13,064 nt of DNA from Sva-07 sp035529175 (GTDB lineage: Bacteria > Actinomycetota > Acidimicrobiia > Acidimicrobiales > Ilumatobacteraceae), in NCBI GenBank assembly GCA_035529175.1, contig DATKXG010000275.1, positions 1 through 13,064 on the forward strand, given 5' to 3'. The number at the start of each line of letters is the position of its first letter. Position 1 is the stretch's first letter. Below the pieces are notes generated by a model that was not told the origin of the DNA, did no database searches, and worked only from the letters and a program-made list of their open reading frames with translations. Both the position numbers and the translations under genes were made by a program. Below are positions 1 through 5,042 of the stretch, in pieces.

Positions 1-7
1 TCGCTGC

Positions 8-274
8 TCAGGTGTGGTGCAGCGTGCCCGAGCGCAACAGCGTCGTGCGGGGAGCGACGAGTTTCACAGGAGCGGTCTCGCGACGGACCCGACCGGTCTG
101 CACCCAACTCGCGGCGAACGCGACCACGATGACAGGAAGCACGATCGCCGCCTGCGGGACGCTGCCCGCGGTCGACGCCACGACGGCAGCGAGCCCGGCG
201 AGGATCGAGATCAACACGGCGAGCTTGACGGCTTCATTCCAGGTGCGACGGTCGATGTCCACGGGACCATTCAT
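8..274 (-). CDS. Small two-helix membrane protein, function unknown
   Basis: This 88-residue protein starts MNGPVDIDRRTWNEA and contains two hydrophobic segments, at about residues 15-35 (rich in Ala, Val, Leu and Ile) and about 40-58. A basic tail of roughly 30 residues follows (GRVRRE and later Arg/Lys). The pattern suggests a small integral membrane protein with both ends on the same side, probably cytoplasmic by the positive-inside rule. I recognise no family. The frame extends upstream to a TTG at 334, but the added residues are Arg/Cys/His-rich and unconvincing, so I chose the ATG at 274. There is no strong Shine-Dalgarno sequence; a GGGAAG about 12 nt upstream is weak. It is divergent from the dehydrogenase gene to its right. 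Coding is plausible because of the hydrophobic periodicity and codon bias, but it is unproven. Confidence 0.55.
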   Translation of the reverse strand: MNGPVDIDRRTWNEAVKLAVLISILAGLAAVVASTAGSVPQAAIVLPVIVVAFAASWVQTGRVRRETAPVKLVAPRTTLLRSGTLHHT

Positions 275-400
275 ACAACGGGTGGCTTCCCCGTGTCGCC
301 GGTGTCGACACCTCGATGCGAACTTGTCACGCAACCGACGTCTTCGACACCTGATCGCGCGGTCGGAGATGACGAGTAGGTGACGAGAAGGTGTCCACCC

Positions 401-428
401 GGCGACGGTCGTTCGGCGACGGTCGTTC
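401..428. repeat. 14-bp perfect tandem duplication upstream of the SDR gene
   Basis: The unit GGCGACGGTCGTTC occurs twice head to tail, at 401-414 and 415-428. The second copy abuts the putative -10 hexamer at 429-434, so the duplication occupies the spacer and -35 zone of that promoter. It may be a slippage product or a doubled regulator site; the sequence alone does not say which. Confidence 0.7.
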
Positions 429-434
429 TATCGT
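429..434 (+). promoter_or_regulatory. Putative leaderless -10 element (TATCGT) of the SDR gene
   Basis: TATCGT fits the actinobacterial TANNNT -10 pattern and ends 8 nt before the ATG at 443. Transcription would then start at or next to the start codon. No convincing -35 is visible; the region holds a 14-bp tandem repeat instead. The same geometry precedes five other genes in the window, which raises confidence in this site and in the start chosen. Confidence 0.5.
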
Positions 435-442
435 CGGAGTTC

Positions 443-1228
443 ATGTCGACCAGCTCACCAACTGTCCCTTCGCCACTCGATCGCTTCCGACTGGACGGTC
501 AGGTCACGGTGGTCACGGGAGCCTCCTCGGGACTCGGCGCTCACTTCGCGTCCGTCCTCCACAGCGTCGGCGCCCAGGTGGTGCTGACCGCCAGGCGAGC
601 CGAGCGGCTCGAGTCGCTCGCGGGTGAGCTTCCCGGGGCACACGTGGTCGTGGCCGACATGGCCGACGACGCCGATCGTGAACGCCTCGTCGCCGACGTG
701 CTCGCCCGGTTCGGTCGTGTCGACGTGCTCGTGAACAACGCCGGCGTCGGTGGCTCGGTCGCGGTCGAGGACGAGACGCTGGAGCGATTTCGCCTGTCGA
801 TGGAGGTGAACGTCACCGCGTTGTGGCACCTGTCGAAGCTCTGCGCGCCGTCGATGATCACCAGCGGCTCCGGTTCGATCGTCAACGTCGCGTCCATGCT
901 CGGACACGTCGGTTCCACACCGGTCAAGCAGGCGCACTATTGCGCGAGCAAGGGTGCCGTCGTGAACCTCACCAGGGAACTGGCGCTGCAATGGGCGCGC
1001 AAGGGCGTGCGGGTCAACGCGCTCTGTCCCGGCTGGTTCCCCTCGGAGATGACCGCTGGCATGGACACCGACGAGGCCAGCCAGCGGTACATCGCCGCGA
1101 ACTCACCGATCCCCCGGATGGGACGGCTCGACGAACTCGATGGCGCACTGTTGCTGTTGGCGTCGCCCGCTGGATCGTTCCTCACCGGGCAGAGCGTCGT
1201 CGTCGACGGCGGCTGGACCGCGCGTTGA
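443..1228 (+). CDS. Short-chain dehydrogenase/reductase (SDR), classical type
   Basis: This 261-residue protein has a complete classical SDR layout. It shows the Rossmann glycine motif TGASSGLG at 25-32, the adenine-ring Asp in VVADM near 72, NNAG at 98-101, the structural Asn in MEVNVTA near 123, catalytic Ser151 (NVAS), and catalytic Tyr166 and Lys170 (YCASK). The cofactor-loop PG lies at 196-197 and a C-terminal GQSVVVDGGW motif is typical of the family. The Arg-Arg pair after the second beta strand (TARR, 51-52) suggests NADP(H) rather than NAD(H), by family knowledge. Substrate cannot be inferred; the length and C-terminus resemble FabG-like and gluconate-5-dehydrogenase-like enzymes. 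I preferred the ATG at 443 over one at 380 because the 21 extra residues are not SDR-like and 443 sits correctly behind a leaderless -10 hexamer. It is probably monocistronic, since the following mscL gene has its own ribosome binding site after a 77-nt gap. Confidence 0.92.
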   Translation: MSTSSPTVPSPLDRFRLDGQVTVVTGASSGLGAHFASVLHSVGAQVVLTARRAERLESLAGELPGAHVVVADMADDADRERLVADVLARFGRVDVLVNNAGVGGSVAVEDETLERFRLSMEVNVTALWHLSKLCAPSMITSGSGSIVNVASMLGHVGSTPVKQAHYCASKGAVVNLTRELALQWARKGVRVNALCPGWFPSEMTAGMDTDEASQRYIAANSPIPRMGRLDELDGALLLLASPAGSFLTGQSVVVDGGWTAR

Positions 1229-1292
1229 AGCCGCTCGGGCAGATGTCCCAACGGCTCTTCCGGTTGTGCTAAACGAAGGGCCGTCGCTCAAC

Positions 1293-1300
1293 AGGAAGGA
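1293..1300 (+). promoter_or_regulatory. Strong Shine-Dalgarno sequence of mscL
   Basis: AGGAAGGA lies 5 nt before the ATG at 1306. This is the clearest ribosome binding site in the window and contrasts with the leaderless genes around it, implying that mscL is translated from a message with a real 5' leader. I could not place its promoter confidently; CTAAAC at about 1269-1274 is a poor -10 candidate. Confidence 0.7.
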
Positions 1301-1305
1301 ACTTC

Positions 1306-1674
1306 ATGAAGGACTTCGTCACCGAATTCAAGGACTTCGTCAACCGGGGCAACCTGGTCGAGCTCGCCGTCGCATTCACGCTCACGCTCTTCTTCGTGCC
1401 GGTGGTCAACTCCATCGTCGACGGCGTGATCATGCAGCTGATCGCCGGGATCTTCGGGCAGCCGAACTTCGACTCGATCACCATCGACATCGGCGATGCC
1501 GAGTTGTTCATCGGGAGCGTTATCACCGCACTCGTCACGTTCCTGATCGTGGCCTTCGTGTGCTTCCTGATCGTCAAGGCCTACAACGCGATGAAGGCGC
1601 CGGCCGACGAGGACGATGCTCCGACAGAGATCGAACTCCTCACCGAGATCCGCGACGCTCTGCGCTCGCGCTGA
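1306..1674 (+). CDS. mscL: Large-conductance mechanosensitive channel MscL (divergent)
   Basis: This 122-residue membrane protein matches MscL in every landmark. It has an N-terminal amphipathic helix (MKDFVTEFKDFVNRGNL), the RGN-x-V-(D/E)-L-A-V entry to TM1 (residues 14-22), TM1 to about residue 45, a short periplasmic loop, TM2 at about 66-92 (LVTFLIVAFVCFLIVKAYN), and the C-terminal helix motif LLTEIRDAL. MscL forms a homopentameric inner-membrane pore that opens under membrane tension and releases solutes on hypo-osmotic shock. Compared from memory with M. tuberculosis and E. coli MscL, the hydrophobic-gate Leu is kept (L20). The gate Val is replaced by Phe24, and the conserved TM1 glycines (E. 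coli G22, G26 and G30) are Ala23, Thr27 and Val31, so gating may differ. The start is fixed by the AGGAAGGA sequence. It is shorter than the 136-151 residues of those two proteins because loop and tail are short. Confidence 0.93.
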   Translation: MKDFVTEFKDFVNRGNLVELAVAFTLTLFFVPVVNSIVDGVIMQLIAGIFGQPNFDSITIDIGDAELFIGSVITALVTFLIVAFVCFLIVKAYNAMKAPADEDDAPTEIELLTEIRDALRSR

Positions 1675-1705
1675 ACCGAGTCCGGGTCGCGACACCACAC
1701 TCGGT
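1675..1705. terminator. Weak stem-loop just after mscL
   Basis: ACCGAGT (1675-1681) and ACTCGGT (1699-1705) form a 7-bp perfect inverted repeat around a 17-nt loop, beginning directly after the mscL stop codon. There is no T-tract. It could attenuate or terminate mscL transcription, or be chance in GC-rich DNA. Confidence 0.3.
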
Positions 1706-1729
1706 CGCCGACCCGCTTCAATGGAGCAG

Positions 1730-2854
1730 ATGTCCCGCCGCAGCCTCGCCGTCCTCGCTGCGTTGGCCGTCGTGGCCGCGGGCTGCGGCGCGTCGAGCGA
1801 TGACAGCGGCGACACACTTCCGCCGGCCACGCCAGTGCCGACGGTCGCCGGTGTCGGTCTGGTGCCGGTCGCGCCGTCCGCGATACGCGAGCCGATCGTG
1901 GTGGTTCGCCCTCCCGTCAACGCCGACGGCACCGAGGCACAGTTGATCGGCGAGATCGCCGAGGGCAACCGGATCCTGATGATCGGCGACTCGATCCTCG
2001 CGTCCACGTCGTCGCGCTACGGCGATCACATGTGTGAGGCGGTCGTGCCGCTCGGCTGGCAGGTCGCCGTCGAAGCCGAACCGAGCCGCTTCATCGACTT
2101 CGGCAATCGTGTGCTCGACAAGCTGCTGCTCGAAGATGCGACACCCGAGGAGGACTGGAACGCCGCGGTGGTGTTCCTCGGCAGCAACTACGGCAGCGAC
2201 GAGGTGAAGTACGAGGCCGAACTGGTCCGCATCCTCGACCGGCTGGCCCCGCGCCCCACGTTGCTGCTCACGGTGACGGAGTACCGACCCGACTACGTCG
2301 AGGTCAACGAGGTCGTCAACCGACTGGGAGCCGATCGCGACAACGTCACGGTGCTCGACTGGAAGACCATCTCGGAGACGCCCGGCGTGCTGAGCAACGA
2401 CCGCCTACATCCCACCGATGCCGGACGACGGGTCCTCGCCGAGTCGGTCGCCGCCGCACTCGGCCCGGTCGATGGCGTCGGCGAGTGCTTGCGCTCGACG
2501 TTCCGCGACGACTCGCGCGTCGGGGGCAACACCACCACCGTGCTCGGGCGGCCCTCGACGCGGTCCGGGTCGTCGAGCGCAACGACGAGCACCACCGTCA
2601 GGCCGTCGACGGCGGTGACCACCACGACGGTGGCGTCGGGAAGCGGGACCATCACGTCGACCACGGCGTCCGCAACGAACACGTCGTCGTCGGTTGCCAC
2701 GCCCTCCACGACGGCCCCGCCCACGACCGCTGCACCCACGACGGCTGCACCCACGACGGCAGCACCCCCAACGACTGCGGCCCCGACGACGGCGCCCCCA
2801 ACGACTGCGCCCCCCGCTCCGGCGCCACCGGATCCTGTCGAACCCGCGCCCTGA
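1730..2854 (+). CDS. SGNH/GDSL-hydrolase-like lipoprotein with Thr/Ala/Pro-rich tail
   Basis: This protein of about 374 residues begins with a lipoprotein signal peptide (MSRRSLAVLAALAVVAAGC) with the lipid-anchored Cys at position 19, so it should sit on the outer face of the membrane. After a linker, the globular part shows SGNH blocks: GDS with nucleophile Ser88 (MIGDSIL), GSN at 151-153 supplying the oxyanion-hole Asn, and DRLHP giving the catalytic Asp224 and His227. Such enzymes are esterases or acyl-transfer enzymes; the substrate is unknown, but cell-envelope polysaccharide or lipid is likely from location. From about residue 268 the protein becomes low-complexity Thr/Ser/Ala/Pro ending in TTAAP-type repeats, with no LPXTG motif and no C-terminal membrane helix. 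That tail is probably an extended, possibly glycosylated spacer, though its C-terminal placement is unusual for a spacer. An in-frame ATG at 1721 is an alternative start; 1730 gives the cleaner signal peptide and has GGAG just upstream. Confidence 0.82.
   Translation: MSRRSLAVLAALAVVAAGCGASSDDSGDTLPPATPVPTVAGVGLVPVAPSAIREPIVVVRPPVNADGTEAQLIGEIAEGNRILMIGDSILASTSSRYGDHMCEAVVPLGWQVAVEAEPSRFIDFGNRVLDKLLLEDATPEEDWNAAVVFLGSNYGSDEVKYEAELVRILDRLAPRPTLLLTVTEYRPDYVEVNEVVNRLGADRDNVTVLDWKTISETPGVLSNDRLHPTDAGRRVLAESVAAALGPVDGVGECLRSTFRDDSRVGGNTTTVLGRPSTRSGSSSATTSTTVRPSTAVTTTTVASGSGTITSTTASATNTSSSVATPSTTAPPTTAAPTTAAPTTAAPPTTAAPTTAPPTTAPPAPAPPDPVEPAP
2701..2820. repeat. Degenerate 12-15 bp coding repeats for a Pro/Thr/Ala tail
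   Basis: The end of the lipoprotein gene consists of repeated CCCACGACGGCTGCA-like units encoding PTTAA or PTTAP. Units at about 2731-2760 are nearly identical and the rest are degenerate. Such arrays expand and contract by replication slippage, so the tail length may vary among strains. Confidence 0.7.
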
Positions 2855-2862
2855 TCTGCCCG

Positions 2863-2868
2863 TAGCCT
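2863..2868 (+). promoter_or_regulatory. Putative leaderless -10 element (TAGCCT) of the ABC-F gene
   Basis: TAGCCT lies 6 nt before the ATG at 2875, in the 20-nt gap after the lipoprotein stop codon. There is no Shine-Dalgarno sequence. It suggests the ABC-F gene has its own leaderless transcript in addition to any read-through from the lipoprotein gene. Confidence 0.5.
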
Positions 2869-2874
2869 GGCCGG

Positions 2875-4491
2875 ATGCTCCAGGCCCAGGCGATCTCGGT
2901 GGAAGTCGGGGGTCGGCTGCTCGTCGACTCCGCCAGCTTCACCGTGATGCCCCGCGACAAGGTGGGCATCGTCGGGCGCAACGGCGCCGGCAAGACCAGC
3001 CTGTTCAAGGTGCTGGGTGGTGCGAACGAGCCCAAGTCCGGCAAGGTCGTGCGCAAGGGCGGCTTCGGTTACCTGCCGCAGGACCCCAAGATCGACTCGG
3101 CGCTCGACGGGCGCAGCTGTGTCACCCACGTGCTGTCCGGTCGTGGAATCGACGACGAGATCACCCGCATCGAGAAGCTGCGCATCGCGATGGAGGAGCA
3201 TCCCGACGAGCGCAACGTCACCCGGTACAGCGACGCCGAGGAGGCGTTCCGCACCAACGGTGGCTACGCCGCCGAGAGCGAGGCCCGGGCGATGGCCGCG
3301 GGCCTCGGCATCCCCGATGCCCGTCTCGACCAGCCGATCAGCACGCTGTCGGGCGGCGAGCGCCGCCGCGTCGAGCTGGCCCGCATCCTGTTCGCCGGCT
3401 CCGACGTGCTGTGCCTCGACGAACCGACCAACCACCTCGACGTCGACGCGAAGGCGTGGCTGCTCGGATTCCTCCGCCAGTACAAGGGCGCGTTGCTCGT
3501 GATCAGCCACGACCTCGAACTGCTCGACGAATCGATCACCCGGGTGCTGCATCTCGATCGGGCGACCGAGACCGACGTCGGCGAGATCGTCGAATACCGA
3601 GGCACCTACAGCCAGTACCAGCGCGCTCGCGCCGAGGACGAGGCCCGTCTCGCGAAGAAGGCGGTGCTGCAGGCCAAGGAGATCGACCGGCTGCAGACCG
3701 TGGTCGATCGCTTCGGTGCCAAGGCGACCAAGGCGGCGATGGCCCACAGCGTCGAGAAGCGCATCGCCCGGCTCGAGACACAACGTGTGCGCGGCCCGCA
3801 GTCGGGCAAGACGATGACCGTCCGGTTCCCCGATCCGCCCAAGTGCGGCGAGACCGTGATCCGGGCGTCCGGGCTGTGCAAGGCCTACGGCGGCCCGACC
3901 ATCTTCGAGGACATCGACTTCGACCTCGGCCGCGGGGAACGGTTGCTCGTACTCGGGCTGAACGGTGCGGGCAAGACCAGCCTGCTGCGCATCCTCGCCG
4001 GCGAGACCGATGCCGACCTCGGCGACTTCGAGTTCGGCTACCAGGTCCATGCCGGCTACTACGCCCAGGAACACGACAACCTGCGTACCGACCAGTCGCT
4101 GCTGACCAACATTCGCGACGCGGTGCCCGAGGGGATCAACCTCGGCGAGACGCAACTGCGTGGGCTGCTCGGAATGTTCGGGCTGTCCGGCGACAAGGTG
4201 TTCCAGGAGTCGGGCACCCTGTCGGGCGGCGAGAAGACGAAGCTCGCACTGGCGATGCTGATGGTCGGTCGCAACAACCTGTTGCTGCTCGACGAACCGA
4301 CCAACAACCTCGACCCTCCATCGCGACAGGCGGTCGCCGACGCGCTCGTCGACTGGCCCGGGGCGATCATCCTGGTCAGCCACGACGAGGAGTTCGTGCG
4401 TGAACTGGCGCCGACCAAGGTGCTGCTGATGCCCGACGGCGACGTCGACTACTTCTCCGACGACTGGCTCGACCTCGTCAGCATGTCCTGA
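2875..4491 (+). CDS. ABC-F family ATPase (actinobacterial type)
   Basis: This 538-residue soluble protein has two ABC ATPase domains and no membrane domain. Domain 1 has Walker A GRNGAGKT (34-41), Q-loop Gln69, signature LSGGE (158-162), Walker B VLCLDEP (178-184) and switch His212. A charged linker of about 70 residues (roughly 243-315, the P-site tRNA-interaction region of this family) follows. Domain 2 has Walker A GLNGAGKT (361-368), Q-loop Gln398, LSGGE (449-453), LLLLDEP (469-475) and His503. Both catalytic Glu residues are present, so both sites should hydrolyse ATP. ABC-F proteins bind the ribosomal E site and relieve stalling or protect against ribosome-targeting antibiotics. From memory it resembles the roughly 540-residue M. 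tuberculosis Rv1473 group more than EttA. Whether it confers resistance cannot be read from sequence. The start is supported by a leaderless -10. It converges on the selW-like gene, with a 33-nt hairpin between the two stop codons. Confidence 0.93.
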   Translation: MLQAQAISVEVGGRLLVDSASFTVMPRDKVGIVGRNGAGKTSLFKVLGGANEPKSGKVVRKGGFGYLPQDPKIDSALDGRSCVTHVLSGRGIDDEITRIEKLRIAMEEHPDERNVTRYSDAEEAFRTNGGYAAESEARAMAAGLGIPDARLDQPISTLSGGERRRVELARILFAGSDVLCLDEPTNHLDVDAKAWLLGFLRQYKGALLVISHDLELLDESITRVLHLDRATETDVGEIVEYRGTYSQYQRARAEDEARLAKKAVLQAKEIDRLQTVVDRFGAKATKAAMAHSVEKRIARLETQRVRGPQSGKTMTVRFPDPPKCGETVIRASGLCKAYGGPTIFEDIDFDLGRGERLLVLGLNGAGKTSLLRILAGETDADLGDFEFGYQVHAGYYAQEHDNLRTDQSLLTNIRDAVPEGINLGETQLRGLLGMFGLSGDKVFQESGTLSGGEKTKLALAMLMVGRNNLLLLDEPTNNLDPPSRQAVADALVDWPGAIILVSHDEEFVRELAPTKVLLMPDGDVDYFSDDWLDLVSMS

Positions 4492-4500
4492 TCACATCAG

Positions 4501-4533
4501 GATTACATCAGGGGTCAGACCCGCGATGTGATC
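4501..4533. terminator. 33-nt hairpin with CAG triloop between convergent ABC-F and selW-like genes
   Basis: Arms GATTACATC (4501-4509) and GATGTGATC (4525-4533) pair over 9 positions with one T/G step. They continue after a 2x2 internal loop as GGGT/ACCC closing a CAG triloop (4516-4518). The left arm is imperfectly duplicated upstream (GATCACATC at 4490-4498, overlapping the ABC-F stop codon), and that copy pairs perfectly with the right arm. It begins 9 nt after the ABC-F stop and 1 nt after the selW-like stop, so it is well placed as a bidirectional terminator. It has no T-tract. Confidence 0.6.
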
Positions 4534-4534
4534 G

Positions 4535-4804
4535 CTACTCGCCGTACGGCGTGACCTCCTTCGCGTAGCGGTCGCGGAACAACTCCAGCACCTCGCCGGG
4601 TTCGGCGTGGCGGCCCGCCGCGTGTTTGGAGTACAGCATGTCGCCGTCGACCTCCACGTCGAAGACGCCCTTCGACCCGGTGACCAGCGTCAACGAACCG
4701 ATGACGTGCTGGTAGGCCGACAGCAGGTCACTCGCCGCGCTCACGGCGCGGGGCGAATAGTCTCAAGGGACGCAGTAGGTGATGCGGATCTCGCTGACGT
4801 TCAT
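4535..4804 (-). CDS. SelW-like Rdx-family selenoprotein (CxxU), TGA read as selenocysteine
   Basis: From the ATG at 4804 the frame encodes 89 residues ending at TAG (4537-4535), with one in-frame TGA at codon 14 (4765-4763). The N-terminus reads MNVSEIRITYCVP, then TGA, then DYSPRAVSAASDLL. This places TGA at the second Cys of the CxxC motif (Cys11, position 14) that follows the first beta strand in Rdx/SelW/SelT proteins. The rest is typical Rdx: a long helix, then GSKGVFDVEVDGDMLYSKHAAGRHAEPGEVLELF, broken here as GSKGVFDVEVDGD plus MLYSKHAAGRHAEPGEV. Rdx proteins are small thioredoxin-fold redox proteins, and bacterial members with CxxU are known. A SECIS-like hairpin lies 18 nt past the TGA, and a leaderless -10 sits 7 nt before the ATG. 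Ignoring TGA leaves a 69-residue protein from GTG 4744 without its active site. The alternative is a nonsense mutation, which I consider less likely because only the redox codon is affected and the remaining frame is intact. Confidence 0.85.
4735..4751 (-). promoter_or_regulatory. Putative bacterial SECIS hairpin of the selW-like gene
   Basis: On the minus strand, CCGCGC (4751-4746) and GCGCGG (4740-4735) form a perfect 6-bp GC stem closing a 5-nt loop CGTGA (4745-4741). The loop begins 18 nt after the TGA. That falls in the 16-37 nt distance described for bacterial SECIS elements, and a G occupies one of the first two loop positions, as their consensus requires. Sequence below the stem (C-C and G-A mismatches) extends pairing only weakly. 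SECIS elements recruit SelB with Sec-tRNA to the UGA codon. GC-rich DNA makes hairpins common, so this is supportive rather than decisive. Confidence 0.6.
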
Positions 4805-4811
4805 GAGTCCG

Positions 4812-4817
4812 ACGGTA
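4812..4817 (-). promoter_or_regulatory. Putative leaderless -10 element (TACCGT) of the selW-like gene
   Basis: Read on the minus strand, TACCGT ends 7 nt before the ATG at 4804. It supports 4804 as the genuine start codon, and so supports translation across the TGA, because this promoter would have no purpose if translation began at the internal GTG at 4744. No -35 is recognisable. Confidence 0.55.
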
Positions 4818-4863
4818 CCGCCGCCCCTTGCCCACCACGCCGCCCGACGGGCCCGACCGGCCG

Positions 4864-4910
4864 GTTGCGATGAGCGAAGTGTCGCTATTCGGGCGGTTGG
4901 CTCATCGGTG
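4864..4910. repeat. 47-bp direct repeat, copy 1
   Basis: An exact 47-bp sequence repeated at 4925-4971 with a 61-bp period. Inside each copy CGATGAGC (4868-4875) pairs with GCTCATCG (4900-4907), and an overlapping small hairpin AGCGA-AGTG-TCGCT (4873-4886) can form instead, giving two mutually exclusive folds. It lies in the 238-bp gap between the divergent selW-like and oxidoreductase genes, about 47 bp upstream of the selW-like -10. It could be a tandem regulator site or a REP-like element. Confidence 0.85.
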
Positions 4911-4924
4911 GGGCGGTTGATGGA

Positions 4925-4971
4925 GTTGCGATGAGCGAAGTGTCGCTATTCGGGCGGTTGGCTCATCGGTG
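4925..4971. repeat. 47-bp direct repeat, copy 2
   Basis: Identical to copy 1 at 4864-4910 over all 47 bp. The 14-bp spacer (4911-4924) itself begins with GGGCGGTTG, a word also present within each copy, so the array may have grown by nested duplication. Copy 2 ends 58 bp before the -10 of the oxidoreductase gene. Exact identity outside coding sequence indicates recent duplication or strong constraint. Confidence 0.85.
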
Positions 4972-5029
4972 CGGCGATGGAGCCGGTGGTGGGTGGGGCT
5001 TGGCTGCGAGCGAGTCCGGACCCAATCGG

Positions 5030-5035
5030 TACGGT
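5030..5035 (+). promoter_or_regulatory. Putative leaderless -10 element (TACGGT) of the oxidoreductase-hydratase operon
   Basis: TACGGT ends 7 nt before the ATG at 5043. It decides the start of the oxidoreductase: the open frame extends to an ATG at 4977, but those 22 residues would come from DNA upstream of the transcription start and do not resemble the family's N-terminus. Confidence 0.55.
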
Positions 5036-5042
5036 CGGTGCC

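Noticed and set aside
380..442. N-terminal extension of the SDR from ATG 380
   Set aside because: It crosses the 14-bp tandem repeat and the -10 element, and adds residues that are not SDR-like.
2293..4383. Long minus-strand open frame (696 codons) antisense to the ABC-F gene
   Set aside because: It lies opposite a gene with complete Walker and signature motifs; its translation is Asp/Val/Leu/Ala/Gln-rich without family motifs, a usual artefact of high third-position GC.
2875..4491. ABC-F gene as an ABC drug exporter
   Set aside because: It has tandem ATPase domains and no membrane segments, and no membrane partner lies nearby; the linker fits the ribosome-binding ABC-F class.
4535..4744. 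69-residue Rdx protein starting at GTG 4744
   Set aside because: This start would remove the first beta strand and the redox motif, yet upstream sequence in the same frame encodes exactly those parts, interrupted only by a TGA at the redox position.
4763..4765. Nonsense mutation making the selW-like gene a pseudogene
   Set aside because: Only one stop interrupts the frame and it falls at the one codon where Sec is expected. The rest is intact with good codon use, its own promoter and a SECIS-like hairpin. It is not excluded until the selenocysteine machinery is looked for.
4864..4971. CRISPR-like array
   Set aside because: Only two repeat copies, a 14-bp spacer that resembles part of the repeat, and no cas genes.
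4977..5042. N-terminal extension of the LLM oxidoreductase from ATG 4977
   Set aside because: The 22 added residues are unlike the family and would lie upstream of the leaderless -10 at 5030-5035.
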